A DNA stretch of 9,796 nucleotides from an uncultured Ruminococcus sp. (GTDB lineage: Bacteria; Bacillota; Clostridia; Oscillospirales; Ruminococcaceae), in assembly GCA_900545125.1 (NCBI GenBank), contig UQXS01000082.1:1-9796 (forward strand), written 5' to 3'. Below the pieces are notes generated by a model. The model searched no databases. It saw nothing but the letters and a program-made list of their open reading frames with translations, and was not told where the DNA came from. Positions 1 to 6,932 of the stretch are shown in pieces (position 1 is the stretch's first letter; every line of letters starts with the position of its first letter). The position numbers and the translations under genes were made by a program.

Positions 1-700
1 TTTTATTGCCGCGGTTATAGATACCGCAGGCAGGCTCACCGCCGTAGAACAACTCACCGATCTTATCATCGTCAGCAATTGCCAGTTTCCACGAATCGGA
101 TATTGTACCCTAAAATCATCGGAAATATGCTGTTCCTCAGCCGTCAGCTCAGAATGAGCTTCCAGAAAAGGAACAAGGACATTCAGCATATTTCGGGGTA
201 TTTCCTTGCTTTCGGGAGTGTTATAAGGGTAATTATCGGTTTTGAGAGCGTTTTCACAGATAGTTCTGATATGGTCAATCAGACTGCCGCCGCCTGTGCC
301 TTTGCCGTCGCCAACGTCAAAACGATTGGAGAAATTGAACTCCTGTCCGTCAACAACAGCCTTGATCTCAAAGTTTGTTTTCTTATAGTATCCTGCATTG
401 AGATCGGGGATCATACGCTCCTGATGCTGTTTTTCATCAAGATATTTCATAACAGCATTGCCGAGTGCAAAACTGCAATCAGGATGAGTCATAGCAAAAT
501 TGTGAACAATATCGCTTTCGCTTATCCATTCGTCGTTGTCATTCTTGCCGAAACGGAATGTGAGGCTGTCAGGCTGTTTTTCGGGCTGTTCCGGCTCAAG
601 CGTAACACCATACTTCTGCTTTGCAATGCAGGCAAAAGCCATTTCTGTCTGCTGTTCATCACCGAGAATATCAAAAAGTGCCTTTTTGATACGATTGATT

Positions 701-704
701 TTAG
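701..704. repeat. Target-site duplication TTAG, left copy
   Basis: TTAG here and at 877-880 directly abuts the two ends of the 172-bp inverted-repeat element. Collapsing the two copies restores the reading frame of the interrupted minus-strand gene, which supports a real duplication made on insertion. Confidence 0.75.
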
Positions 705-876
705 GGCAACACCGCACAAAGATTGTACGGCAGATGCGCAGTCAGATTTTTCGTCAGATTGTATAGAAATTTTGAAGGCATACTGTCGTATGTTAAGAAA
801 TTTCTGTGCAAGATGACGGAAAATACGCAAGCAGATGACGTGCAAAGCCGTTAGGCGTGCTTTGTGCGGTGTTGCC
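705..876. mobile_element. 172-bp MITE inserted in the large polyvalent gene
   Basis: The ends are perfect 17-bp inverted repeats, GGCAACACCGCACAAAG at 705-721 and its complement at 860-876. TTAG lies directly outside both ends (701-704 and 877-880), which is a plausible 4-bp target duplication. The interior also folds on itself: AGAAATTT near 768-776 is mirrored by AAATTTCT near 799-806 around a CATAC/GTATG centre, and TTTTTCGTCAGATTG is mirrored by CATCTTGC...ACGGAAAA. Most of the element is therefore a long imperfect palindrome. No transposase is encoded. Removing the element and one TTAG rejoins the host frame on the minus strand as GDNKPK-INRIKKALFDI. The 176 bases added are not a multiple of three and shift the host frame. 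Confidence 0.88.
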
Positions 877-880
877 TTAG
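877..880. repeat. Target-site duplication TTAG, right copy
   Basis: This is the right-hand partner of TTAG at 701-704, directly outside the right 17-bp inverted repeat. A 3-bp TTA duplication is also compatible, because the neighbouring bases are ambiguous. Confidence 0.75.
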
Positions 881-2673
881 GCTTATTATCGCCTTTTTCC
901 CAATCAGCCATAGCAGAACCGTCAAAAGCAGATATAAGCTCTCTTACCGTATCATCGGAAATATCAGGAATATCGTCCCTGATATAATCAAGAACACGCC
1001 AATAAGCAAGATCTTCAAATTCCTCATGAATACGGTCAATAAATGCCTGTCCGATCTCCTCAAAAGAAACAAAACGCTCCATACCGCCGAAACTGCAATT
1101 ATATCCGTCCTCTCTAAATGCAGGGAGTGACGGAGATTCTCTGCATAATAATATGTGCGGTCAGACATTTTGCCGTCCTCAAAGACAAACTCAATATCCG
1201 CAGCAGTGTTTCCCTCTAACAGTCCGAGGGCAAGCTCTTTGCGAATATCCTCTCCGTCATGATAACGATGAGCAAGATCATAAAACGCAGGCTCATTCAT
1301 GTGGTAGCCAAAAGCCACCTTGTCGCTTGGCTTGTGCTTGCCAAGATAACCATTTTCAAACAACGGATAAGCCATATCCTCCCATTCGTCCGAGGACGGA
1401 ATACGCTCCGCAAGGAACTTTGCAAGGTCAGCTTGTGAAAACATGATATCTTCCTCAGTAGGAATTTTTTCAGCCTGATGAAACTGTTTCCGCATTTCTG
1501 TCACAGACTTCTGAATCTCTCTGACAGCATAAATATCATTATGGCTGACTGTCAGAGTGCCTTTGCCTGTCGGGTAGATTCTGCCCGAAAACTGAATACC
1601 TCTCTGCGTCATGATTTCCGCCATTTTCAGAACAAGATCACGGTCAGCGGACAGATATTCTTTTTGTGGGATATATCGGTATTCCGCATTGCCGATGATG
1701 TTCTTTTCGGGCGGAGAATATGGTCTGTTTGACTTCATAACGCTCATATCGCCGAGAATATTTTTCAGCCAGTCAACGTCCTTGTCATTCACCGCCATGC
1801 GAACAATGCCATTCATTTCATAAGCATAATAATTAATACCCGATTTTTCGAGTGCGTCCTGCATACGCTGAAAATCTGCAAGCTGTATAGAGATCAGCGA
1901 CTTGTCTCTGTTGTCTGTCGCATCATTCCACTTAGGTGTCTGCTGCGGTTTCTGCTGACCTCGACCGCTGATACGTTGAACGTCTTTCTGCATTTTGCTT
2001 CGGGAAAAGTAAGCACGCCTGCCGTCCTTTTTAGCAGATGCAACAGTTGATTTACCGCCGTTTATCCGGTCTGTAAGTTCAACGTCACGCTTGCTTTTGA
2101 CGGATTTTCCGATCTGCTGAAAAGCCTGAGAGTTTTCCTTTGAAACGGTAACAGCTACCGTATCATTCTTGCGAACTACCGCAGAATACGGGATATTCTG
2201 CGACATAAGTCCCTTTACGATCTCACGGGTGGTATCTTTCGGTTCGACACGGGTGTACCGCTGTTCTTTCGGGAGTGACTTGTAATAATCGGGATTTATC
2301 GTTTGATAATGCTCGCTTTTAGTGTGGGATTTCTTGACACTTTTTTTGACAGTTCTTCCTATGGATTCCTGCATCATATCAGTCAGTGCAGGAACGTCCT
2401 TTTTAGAAACGGTAACGCTGACTTTATCCTCGCCGCGGCTTGCAGCTGAAAATTCAACTCCTGCTTCTATAAGCGCTGACATAACCTCCACAGCCAGAAT
2501 TTCCGTCATGCTCTCATAGTGGCGGTCGTTTCGTGGAAGTTCTTTATAGTAGTCAGCGTTAATTCTGAAACCGCCGTCCTCGGTCAGTTCCGCCTGTCCC
2601 TTGTCGAGCATATCTGTCAGCCAGCTCTCAACAAAAACTTCATCGGCTTCATCAAGAAGTGAAAGCTGATGCT

Positions 2674-3297
2674 TCATTTTCGCAAGATTTTCAGCTGTGT
2701 GATTTTTTCCTTATCAAGCGTTTCGACCTGATGTGCTGCCGTGAGCGTTTCTTCCGAAAAAGCTTCTCGCCGTTCTTTATTTAAGCCAATACTGAAACTT
2801 TTGATTGTATCATTGAGAGCAATCACACGGTTCAGCTTGTGGGAAATACGGTCACGCTTTGCGGTAAGCTGTTCGATTTTATTTTCACAGTTTACGAGCT
2901 TTTGAGTGCGGTTTGGTATCTTCTCACTGCGAATTGCCCGGATACGCTGTTCATTCCGCTTTATCATGCTCTGCACAAGGGGAACATCGCCAAATGTCGC
3001 TTTCAGTATACGATTCGCATCTTCAAGCCTGTCAGCCCGCGCACCGAGCTTTTCGATTTTAGCCGTATGCTTTGCGATTTTATCCTGCTGAGTAGCGATC
3101 TTGCCGTCAATATTGTCAATACGGCTCTGATGATGCTCCGCCTTGGCATTCAGAAAAGGAAGAAGTTTTCCCGATTTCTGAATATTGGTTTCTTCCAGAT
3201 GATGCTCCTGTGCCTGAGCCTGTTTTCTGCGAAGCTCCTCCTCCGCATCAACAACAGGCTCAGGGATGCGCTTATCTTCGTTGTCCTGTACGGGCAT
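2674..3297 (-). CDS. Coiled-coil conjugative-element protein, 207 aa
   Basis: The family is not recognised. The protein is highly charged, with no signal peptide or membrane segment. Residues about 15-165 look like long amphipathic helices rich in K, E, R and Q with heptad-like spacing (for example IDNIDGKIATQQDKIAKH and KIEKLGARADRLEDANRIL), so a coiled-coil or scaffold-like fold is likely. The start at 3297 has GTGAGG about six bases upstream and lies only eight bases after the stop of the 27-aa membrane microprotein. The stop overlaps the start of the large downstream gene as ATGA. It is therefore the middle of a compact operon and is probably translated in step with the large gene. A structural or accessory role in element transfer is an inference from position only. 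Confidence 0.8.
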   Translation of the reverse strand: MPVQDNEDKRIPEPVVDAEEELRRKQAQAQEHHLEETNIQKSGKLLPFLNAKAEHHQSRIDNIDGKIATQQDKIAKHTAKIEKLGARADRLEDANRILKATFGDVPLVQSMIKRNEQRIRAIRSEKIPNRTQKLVNCENKIEQLTAKRDRISHKLNRVIALNDTIKSFSIGLNKERREAFSEETLTAAHQVETLDKEKITQLKILRK

Positions 3298-3305
3298 AGA
3301 CTACC

Positions 3306-3389
3306 TCACTTCCTGTGTTTCACGATGATAACGATTGCCGCTGCAATTGCTGTAAGTGCAGCGCTTGTGATGATAACAAACTTCTTCAT
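3306..3389 (-). CDS. 27-aa single-span membrane microprotein
   Basis: A short ORF encodes MKKFVIITSAALTAIAAAIV followed by IIVKHRK. It has a positive N-terminus, about 20 hydrophobic residues and a basic tail: a single membrane helix, probably N-in if taken as an anchor, or a very short hydrophobic peptide. Its ATG overlaps the stop of the preceding 55-aa ORF as ATGA and has AAAGGA about ten bases upstream. The next gene starts eight bases after its stop. The strong SD, tight spacing at both sides and sensible membrane peptide favour a real gene. It could be a membrane-located partner of the operon products; no homologue is recognised. Confidence 0.6.
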   Translation of the reverse strand: MKKFVIITSAALTAIAAAIVIIVKHRK

Positions 3390-3553
3390 AGCCTTTTCTT
3401 CCTTTCAATTTCTTCGATTTGTGCTATCTTTTCCCGTTCGGATTGCTTTTTCTTTTGGAGCATTTCTGTAAGTTTCTGTTGTGTTTCCCCTGAAAATCCG
3501 ACACGGGCAGTATCTCCTGCAAGCTGTTCAAGCGATAGTCTGCTGAGTTTCAT
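3386..3553 (-). CDS. Small basic/helical ORF (55 aa), possible continuation of the upstream ORF
   Basis: Read from the ATG at 3553, the product begins MKLSRLSLEQLAGDTARVGF and ends in a strongly charged helix (EMLQKKKQSEREKIAQIEEI and so on). It overlaps the preceding 87-aa ORF by 26 bases in another frame, and no Shine-Dalgarno precedes its ATG. Two readings fit. It may be a small gene translated by coupling. Alternatively, the 87-aa and 55-aa ORFs may be one ancestral protein of about 134 aa split by a one-base insertion near 3528-3535. Its stop overlaps the next ATG as ATGA. No family is recognised. Confidence 0.5.
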   Translation of the reverse strand: MKLSRLSLEQLAGDTARVGFSGETQQKLTEMLQKKKQSEREKIAQIEEIERKKRL

Positions 3554-3791
3554 AGTCAAGATTTTTAAGCGTGACAAGGGAAATGCCCGTTGCCTTTGAT
3601 ACCTCGTGAAGCTCCACATAAACAGAGCCTTTCTGCCACAGGTTGTCCAGAGCATCATAGACCGCCTTTTTATCCTTTGTGGTTTCCAATACGGCTGTCA
3701 TGCTGTTTCTGATCTCATCGTCCATTGCGGAAATGCTATCCTCTGAAACACCGAGGATTGTTGCAATTTCTGTAAGCTGGTTATTGTTCAT
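3528..3791 (-). CDS. Hypothetical element protein, 87 aa, first gene of the minus-strand operon
   Basis: The start at 3791 is chosen because AGAAAGGA lies about eight bases upstream; the reading frame stays open further upstream into the divergent promoter region, but without a start of comparable quality. The product begins MNNNQLTEIATILGVSED and is acidic and helical. The later stretch VELHEVSKATGISLVTLKNL has the look of a helix-turn-helix (VSKATGIS, then VTLKNL), so a small DNA-binding role is possible, but this is only a resemblance. It heads the run 87 aa, 55 aa, 27 aa, 207 aa, large polyvalent gene. The protein may be truncated by a frameshift into the 55-aa ORF. Confidence 0.6.
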   Translation of the reverse strand: MNNNQLTEIATILGVSEDSISAMDDEIRNSMTAVLETTKDKKAVYDALDNLWQKGSVYVELHEVSKATGISLVTLKNLDYETQQTIA

Positions 3792-3824
3792 ATAGATTTT
3801 CCTTTCTGTGTTAAGCCAATATGC

Positions 3825-3853
3825 TTGACTTTTCGGCGGTGGTTTGGTATAAT
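3825..3853 (+). promoter_or_regulatory. Sigma-A promoter of the cysteine hydrolase gene
   Basis: TTGACT at 3825-3830 and a perfect TATAAT at 3848-3853 are separated by 17 bases. Transcription would start near 3860 and leave a leader of about 50 bases before the ATG at 3914. The leader contains a small palindrome, AGGGCA-AC-TGCCCT, at 3870-3883. The hydrolase ribosome binding site GGAGG lies at 3900-3904. Confidence 0.8.
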
Positions 3854-3876
3854 AGGGTAAGTAAGTGACAGGGCAA
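3849..3876 (-). promoter_or_regulatory. Candidate promoter for the minus-strand operon, overlapping the divergent promoter
   Basis: On the minus strand, TTGCCC (complement of 3871-3876) and TATTAT (complement of 3849-3854) are separated by 16 bases and point towards the 87-aa gene. The -10 shares bases with the plus-strand -10 at 3848-3853. The -35 match is only moderate, so this is tentative. Confidence 0.35.
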
Positions 3877-3913
3877 CTGCCCTTCAAATCGGAATTTACG
3901 GAGGCAATATACA

Positions 3914-4426
3914 ATGAAAAAAGCATTACTTGTAATTGATATGCAGAATGACTATTTATATGAAAAACGAAAAGCAAAATTTTCGTATGATACAGAAAAC
4001 CTTGTAAATAGTGTTAATTCACTGATAGAAAAGTATCACGGAGAAAATTCGGACGTTATATATATACGCCATATTATTCAGAATCTTCCTACGAACCGAC
4101 TGCTATTTGGCTATTCTATAGCAGGAACCGAAGGTGCGGAAATATACTCTGGTATCAAAATTGTATCGGAACATTGCTATGACAAATTTTTAGGAGATGC
4201 TCTTACAAACAAAAAACTTCTGAGTATGATAAAAGAGAAAAAATATGATGTATTGCATTTGTGTGGTTTAGATGAATGCGGATGTGTAACATCAACTGCT
4301 CTTGGTGCTGCCAAAAGAGGTATTAAGGCTGAAATTATTCAGAACGGTACAGCAACGGTGTTTGATGAAAAGAAAGTTGCAAATGCTCACGGCAAATTGA
4401 AAAAAGCAGATGTTAAATTTATATAA
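3914..4426 (+). CDS. Cysteine hydrolase, isochorismatase/nicotinamidase superfamily
   Basis: The 170-aa product has the family layout: a first strand ending in the catalytic Asp (D9 in LLVIDMQNDY), a lysine at K91 (CYDKFLG) in the position of the catalytic Lys, and the nucleophile C124 in GLDECGCVTSTALGAAKRG, which fits G-x5-C-V-x2-T-A-x2-A-x3-G. The family hydrolyses amides or vinyl ethers (nicotinamide, isochorismate, N-carbamoyl compounds and others); the substrate cannot be read from the sequence. It is a cytoplasmic single-domain enzyme near the usual 170-210 aa. GGAGG lies about nine bases before the ATG. It lies opposite to its neighbours, with its own promoter and terminator. Its base composition and codons (AAA, AAT, ATA, TAT) are visibly more AT-rich than the flanking backbone, which suggests separate acquisition. 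Confidence 0.9.
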   Translation: MKKALLVIDMQNDYLYEKRKAKFSYDTENLVNSVNSLIEKYHGENSDVIYIRHIIQNLPTNRLLFGYSIAGTEGAEIYSGIKIVSEHCYDKFLGDALTNKKLLSMIKEKKYDVLHLCGLDECGCVTSTALGAAKRGIKAEIIQNGTATVFDEKKVANAHGKLKKADVKFI

Positions 4427-4472
4427 GAGCTGATACTTATATTAACAAATTCTGATTTGTAGAGCGATTTTC

Positions 4473-4504
4473 AAACAGCAAGGGCGACCTTGCTGTTTTT
4501 ATTT
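4473..4504 (+). terminator. Intrinsic terminator after the cysteine hydrolase gene
   Basis: A perfect 11-bp stem, AAACAGCAAGG (4473-4483) with CCTTGCTGTTT (4488-4498), closes a GCGA loop of the stable GNRA type. A T-rich tract follows immediately (TTTTT, then A, then TTT). The T-tract is only on the plus-strand side. The hairpin also lies directly behind the stop of the minus-strand topoisomerase gene, where it may add weak termination. Confidence 0.88.
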
Positions 4505-5982
4505 GCCCCTCTCCGTTTTCCATTGATAATACGTCTTGCCATTGTACGGATTTTCCACGATTTCAGGGCGTACAATGGTCTTTTTTCCATTTGAGGTATA
4601 GCTTGTGGACTTTCCGTTAAGCAGTCCCTTAACCTGAGCATCGGAAATCTCCACGCCATACACCTTTGCGATATTCATTCCGCATTTGCCCTTGCAGTAA
4701 AATCCGAACTTTCCCTTGACCACATCTGCACCGCATTTCGGGCATTTGCCAATGGGATCGTGAGAACCGTCCGAAAGAGAAACAGAGTTGTCAGCCGAGC
4801 CGTATTTACTGCACATAGAGCTGATAAAACTGCAAATCTCAGACATAAAGCTGTCAGCGGAATAACTGCCGTGTTCAATCTGTTGGAGTTTGCTTTCCCA
4901 TTCAGCCGTTAGCTTTGCAGACTTTACCTCATCGGGAACAACCCTGACAAGTTCTTTTCCCTTATCCGTAGCCCTGAGCTGTTTGCTGACACGCTCCACA
5001 TAGCCGTTTTTGACAAGCGATTCAATCGTTGCAGCTCTTGTGGCAGGAGTGCCAAGACCTTTCTTTTCGGTATCTTCATCATAATTTTCGTTGCCTGCAC
5101 GTTCCATAGCGGACAGAAGCGTATCCTCTGTGTACGGCTTAGGAGGAGAGATGAAGTGTTCACCCTTGCTTGCCTGCGCCGTGAAAGTCTGTCTCTCAGA
5201 TACCGCAGGCAGTGATTTTTCCGCATTCTTATCGGATTTGATATATCGTTTCCAGCCTATATCGAGGACGGTTCTGCCTGTTGCTGTGAACTCCGTATCG
5301 TTGCAAATAGCTGTAATTCTCACAGCTTCATACTTGTGAACAGGAGCAGTCGCATAAATCAGCTTTGCAGCGATCAGCGTGAGAATATTTTTCTCGCCGT
5401 TCGGCAGAGCAGAAAGATCAGCCGATGCAATATTGATTGTGGGAATAATCGCATGGTGTCCCGAAACTTTACTGTTATTGATAACCTTGCTTATATCGGG
5501 ATTATGCGAGATACCAAAGCCGAAAATTGTATTGCAGAGGTTGACCACATCAAAAGCTGCCTGTGTCCCTTTTCTTCAAGAGAAGAAACCCATAAACGCT
5601 TGACAGGCTTGCGGCACTGAGCCATATGATAAACATAGCGGAAAATACTTTCTCCCTCTCTATCAGCATCGGTTGCGCAGATGATTTCCATCACATCGCT
5701 CCTGTTCATAAGGTTTTTCAGGATATTGTACTGAGATTTCGTACTTTCCGTAACGGTAAACTGCCATGCATCGGGAATCATCGGGAGCTGTGAAAAGCTC
5801 CATTTCTGCTCCCAGCCGTTGTCGTAATTGTTGGGATATTTCAGTCCTACCAGATGCCCGACACACCATGAGACAATATATCCATTGCCCTCGTTGTAGC
5901 CTTTCTTTGCGGTATCAGCCCCGACAACGGAACTGATTGCACGGGCAACACTCGGTTTTTCGCCGATGATCAAAATTGACAT
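4499..5982 (-). pseudogene. topB: DNA topoisomerase III with internal deletion
   Basis: The start at 5982 has AAAGGAGC about six bases upstream. The N-terminal part (about 137 codons, 5982-5572) is a Toprim domain: the Glu of GEKPSVARAI and the metal-binding DADREGE at residues 105-111. It reaches VSSLEE. A second frame then resumes near 5561 with FDVVNLCNTIFGF and continues through HHAIIPT, the GLGTPATRA motif, and a C-terminal zinc ribbon (CPKC, then C-x3-C; C269, C272, C285, C289 counted from the GTG at 5548) to the stop at 4499. An intact protein of this type has about 200 more residues between these parts, including the YPRTDS-type segment with the DNA-cleaving tyrosine. That segment is absent, and the parts are out of frame. 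The product cannot be an active topoisomerase. Such topB genes are standard cargo of Clostridial conjugative elements. Confidence 0.9.
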
Positions 5983-6001
5983 AAAAAAGCTCCTTTCATA
6001 C

Positions 6002-6030
6002 TTGATTTTTGAGGGCGGATATGATATAAT
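6002..6030 (+). promoter_or_regulatory. Extended -10 sigma-A promoter of the Rpn nuclease gene
   Basis: TTGATT at 6002-6007 and perfect TATAAT at 6025-6030 are separated by 17 bases. TGA directly before the -10 (6022-6024) makes an extended -10. The transcription start is predicted near 6037. The -35 lies only about 20 bases from the start codon of the divergent topB remnant, so the topB leader is antisense to this promoter. Confidence 0.8.
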
Positions 6031-6070
6031 AAAAAAAGACAAGAATACATTTGCAATAAGGGGTAAGCCA

Positions 6071-6883
6071 ATGGGCGTTGAAGTAAAAACAAGAGAGCAA
6101 CTCAGGGAAGAAAATCTCGCAAAAATATCAGAATTCAGACTTATGGATGACACTTTTATGTCAGCGTTCTTCAATGAACGTAAAGATTTGATACAGTTTG
6201 TTCTTCGTATTATTATGGATGATAACAAACTTGTTGTTAATTCTTCAAAGACACAAAAAGTGCTTAAGAACTTGCAGGGACGTTCCATAACACTTGATGT
6301 AGATGCCACCTATCAAAACAAAGAAGTTGATATTGAGGTTCAGCAGGAAAATTCAGGTGCAAGACCGAAACGTGCAAGATTCCATAGCAGCATGATGGAT
6401 GCGAATGATTTGTTGCCCAAAGAGGATTTTGATAAACTTCCTGAGACTTATGTAATTTTTATTACTTCACAGGATTATTGGAAAAAGGGACTCCCAATTT
6501 ACACAATCAACCGTCATATTGAAGAACTCAGCATGATGCCTTTCGGGGATGAAGAACATATCATATATGTGAACGGTGATAATAATACCGATACTCCACT
6601 TGGAAAACTGATGCACGATTTCAAGTGCAAGCAGCCACAGGATATGTATTATAAGGATTTAGCCGATAGAGCAGACCAGCTCAAGAACACAGAAGGAGGT
6701 CAAGAAGAAGTGTGCAAGATTATGGAAGAAATCAGCAACGAAAGTGTTCGTCAGGAAAAGTACCAGACAGCACTCAGACTTATTAAAATGAATCTTCTTT
6801 CCGTGGAGGATATTGCGAAAGCAACCGACCTTTCCGTTGAAGATGTTCAGGCTCTTACTGCAATGGTAAAAGCAACCGCATAA
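6071..6883 (+). CDS. Rpn-family recombination-promoting nuclease (PD-(D/E)XK family transposase-like)
   Basis: The 270-aa product belongs to the PDDEXK_2/Rpn group. The core is visible as D76 in SITLDVDATY followed by VDIEVQQ, giving E89-x-Q91 in place of the usual E-x-K, as is common in this group. The conserved basic segment RARFHSSMMDAN and YVIFIT follow. The C-terminus ends in the typical helical tail with IAKATDLSVEDVQALT. Family members cut DNA and promote RecA-independent recombination (known for E. coli RpnA), and are often annotated as transposases. The start at 6071 is preferred over an in-frame ATG at 5966. AAGGGG lies about eight bases before 6071, and the promoter (-10 at 6025-6030) lies downstream of 5966. 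The gene is opposite to its neighbours and framed by its own promoter and terminator. All core residues are present, so it looks intact. Confidence 0.92.
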   Translation: MGVEVKTREQLREENLAKISEFRLMDDTFMSAFFNERKDLIQFVLRIIMDDNKLVVNSSKTQKVLKNLQGRSITLDVDATYQNKEVDIEVQQENSGARPKRARFHSSMMDANDLLPKEDFDKLPETYVIFITSQDYWKKGLPIYTINRHIEELSMMPFGDEEHIIYVNGDNNTDTPLGKLMHDFKCKQPQDMYYKDLADRADQLKNTEGGQEEVCKIMEEISNESVRQEKYQTALRLIKMNLLSVEDIAKATDLSVEDVQALTAMVKATA

Positions 6884-6897
6884 ACCACATCCACCCA

Positions 6898-6932
6898 GCA
6901 CATTCCCCGTAACGGGGAGTGTGCTTTTCAAT
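6898..6932 (+). terminator. Intrinsic terminator after the Rpn gene
   Basis: A 12-bp stem pairs GCACATTCCCCG (6898-6909) with CGGGGAGTGTGC (6913-6924), with one T-G wobble, around the loop TAA. TTTTCAATTT follows on the plus strand. It ends the Rpn transcript and borders the stop of the minus-strand gene at 6933, but has no T-tract on that side. Confidence 0.85.

Larger units (their letters stand above)
1..2677 (-). pseudogene. Large polyvalent-type conjugative-element protein, disrupted and partial
   Basis: The gene starts at 2677, where its ATG overlaps the stop of the upstream gene as ATGA; no good Shine-Dalgarno is visible, so translation is probably coupled. The first 520 residues read cleanly. 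They contain about four diverged copies of a 50-65-residue module (roughly residues 39-105, 127-193, 263-310 and 333-392) with the pattern 'YYK.LP..R' then 'FSA..R..D.V.VTVSK'. An acidic helical region follows. The frame then breaks three times: an apparent one-base loss near 1116-1118, where restoring a T gives HFREDGYN; a MITE at 705-876; and another apparent one-base loss at about 91-111, before WKLAIADDDK. After correction at least 830 codons are present and the C-terminus lies outside the window. The segment around 240-400 (FEIKAVVDGQEFNF then RFDVGDGKG, SLIDHIR) resembles LPD25-type domains of Clostridial integrative elements, from memory. The function is unknown; such proteins travel with conjugation and DNA-processing genes. 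Confidence 0.75.

Noticed and set aside
79..816. 245-aa plus-strand ORF
   Set aside because: It lies antisense to the large minus-strand gene and runs into the MITE. The opposite strand has the coherent protein once frameshifts are corrected.
2839..3471. 210-aa plus-strand hydrophobic ORF
   Set aside because: It is antisense to the coiled-coil gene and to the microprotein; its hydrophobicity is the usual result of reading a charged helical gene backwards.
3870..3883. Palindrome AGGGCA-AC-TGCCCT in the hydrolase leader as a terminator or attenuator
   Set aside because: The stem is short with no following T-tract. It may be an operator, but nothing else supports that.
5336..5620. Plus-strand ORFs over the topB region
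   Set aside because: They are antisense shadows of the recognisable topoisomerase III frames and have no SD.
5966..6070. Upstream ATG at 5966 as the Rpn gene start
   Set aside because: It lies upstream of the gene's own promoter (-10 at 6025-6030) and would add an untypical N-terminus. The ATG at 6071 has AAGGGG at proper distance and begins the family-typical sequence.
5983..6309. N-terminal extension of the topoisomerase frame
   Set aside because: It is antisense to the Rpn gene. The ATG at 5982 has a strong SD and starts with the canonical MSILIIGEKPS.
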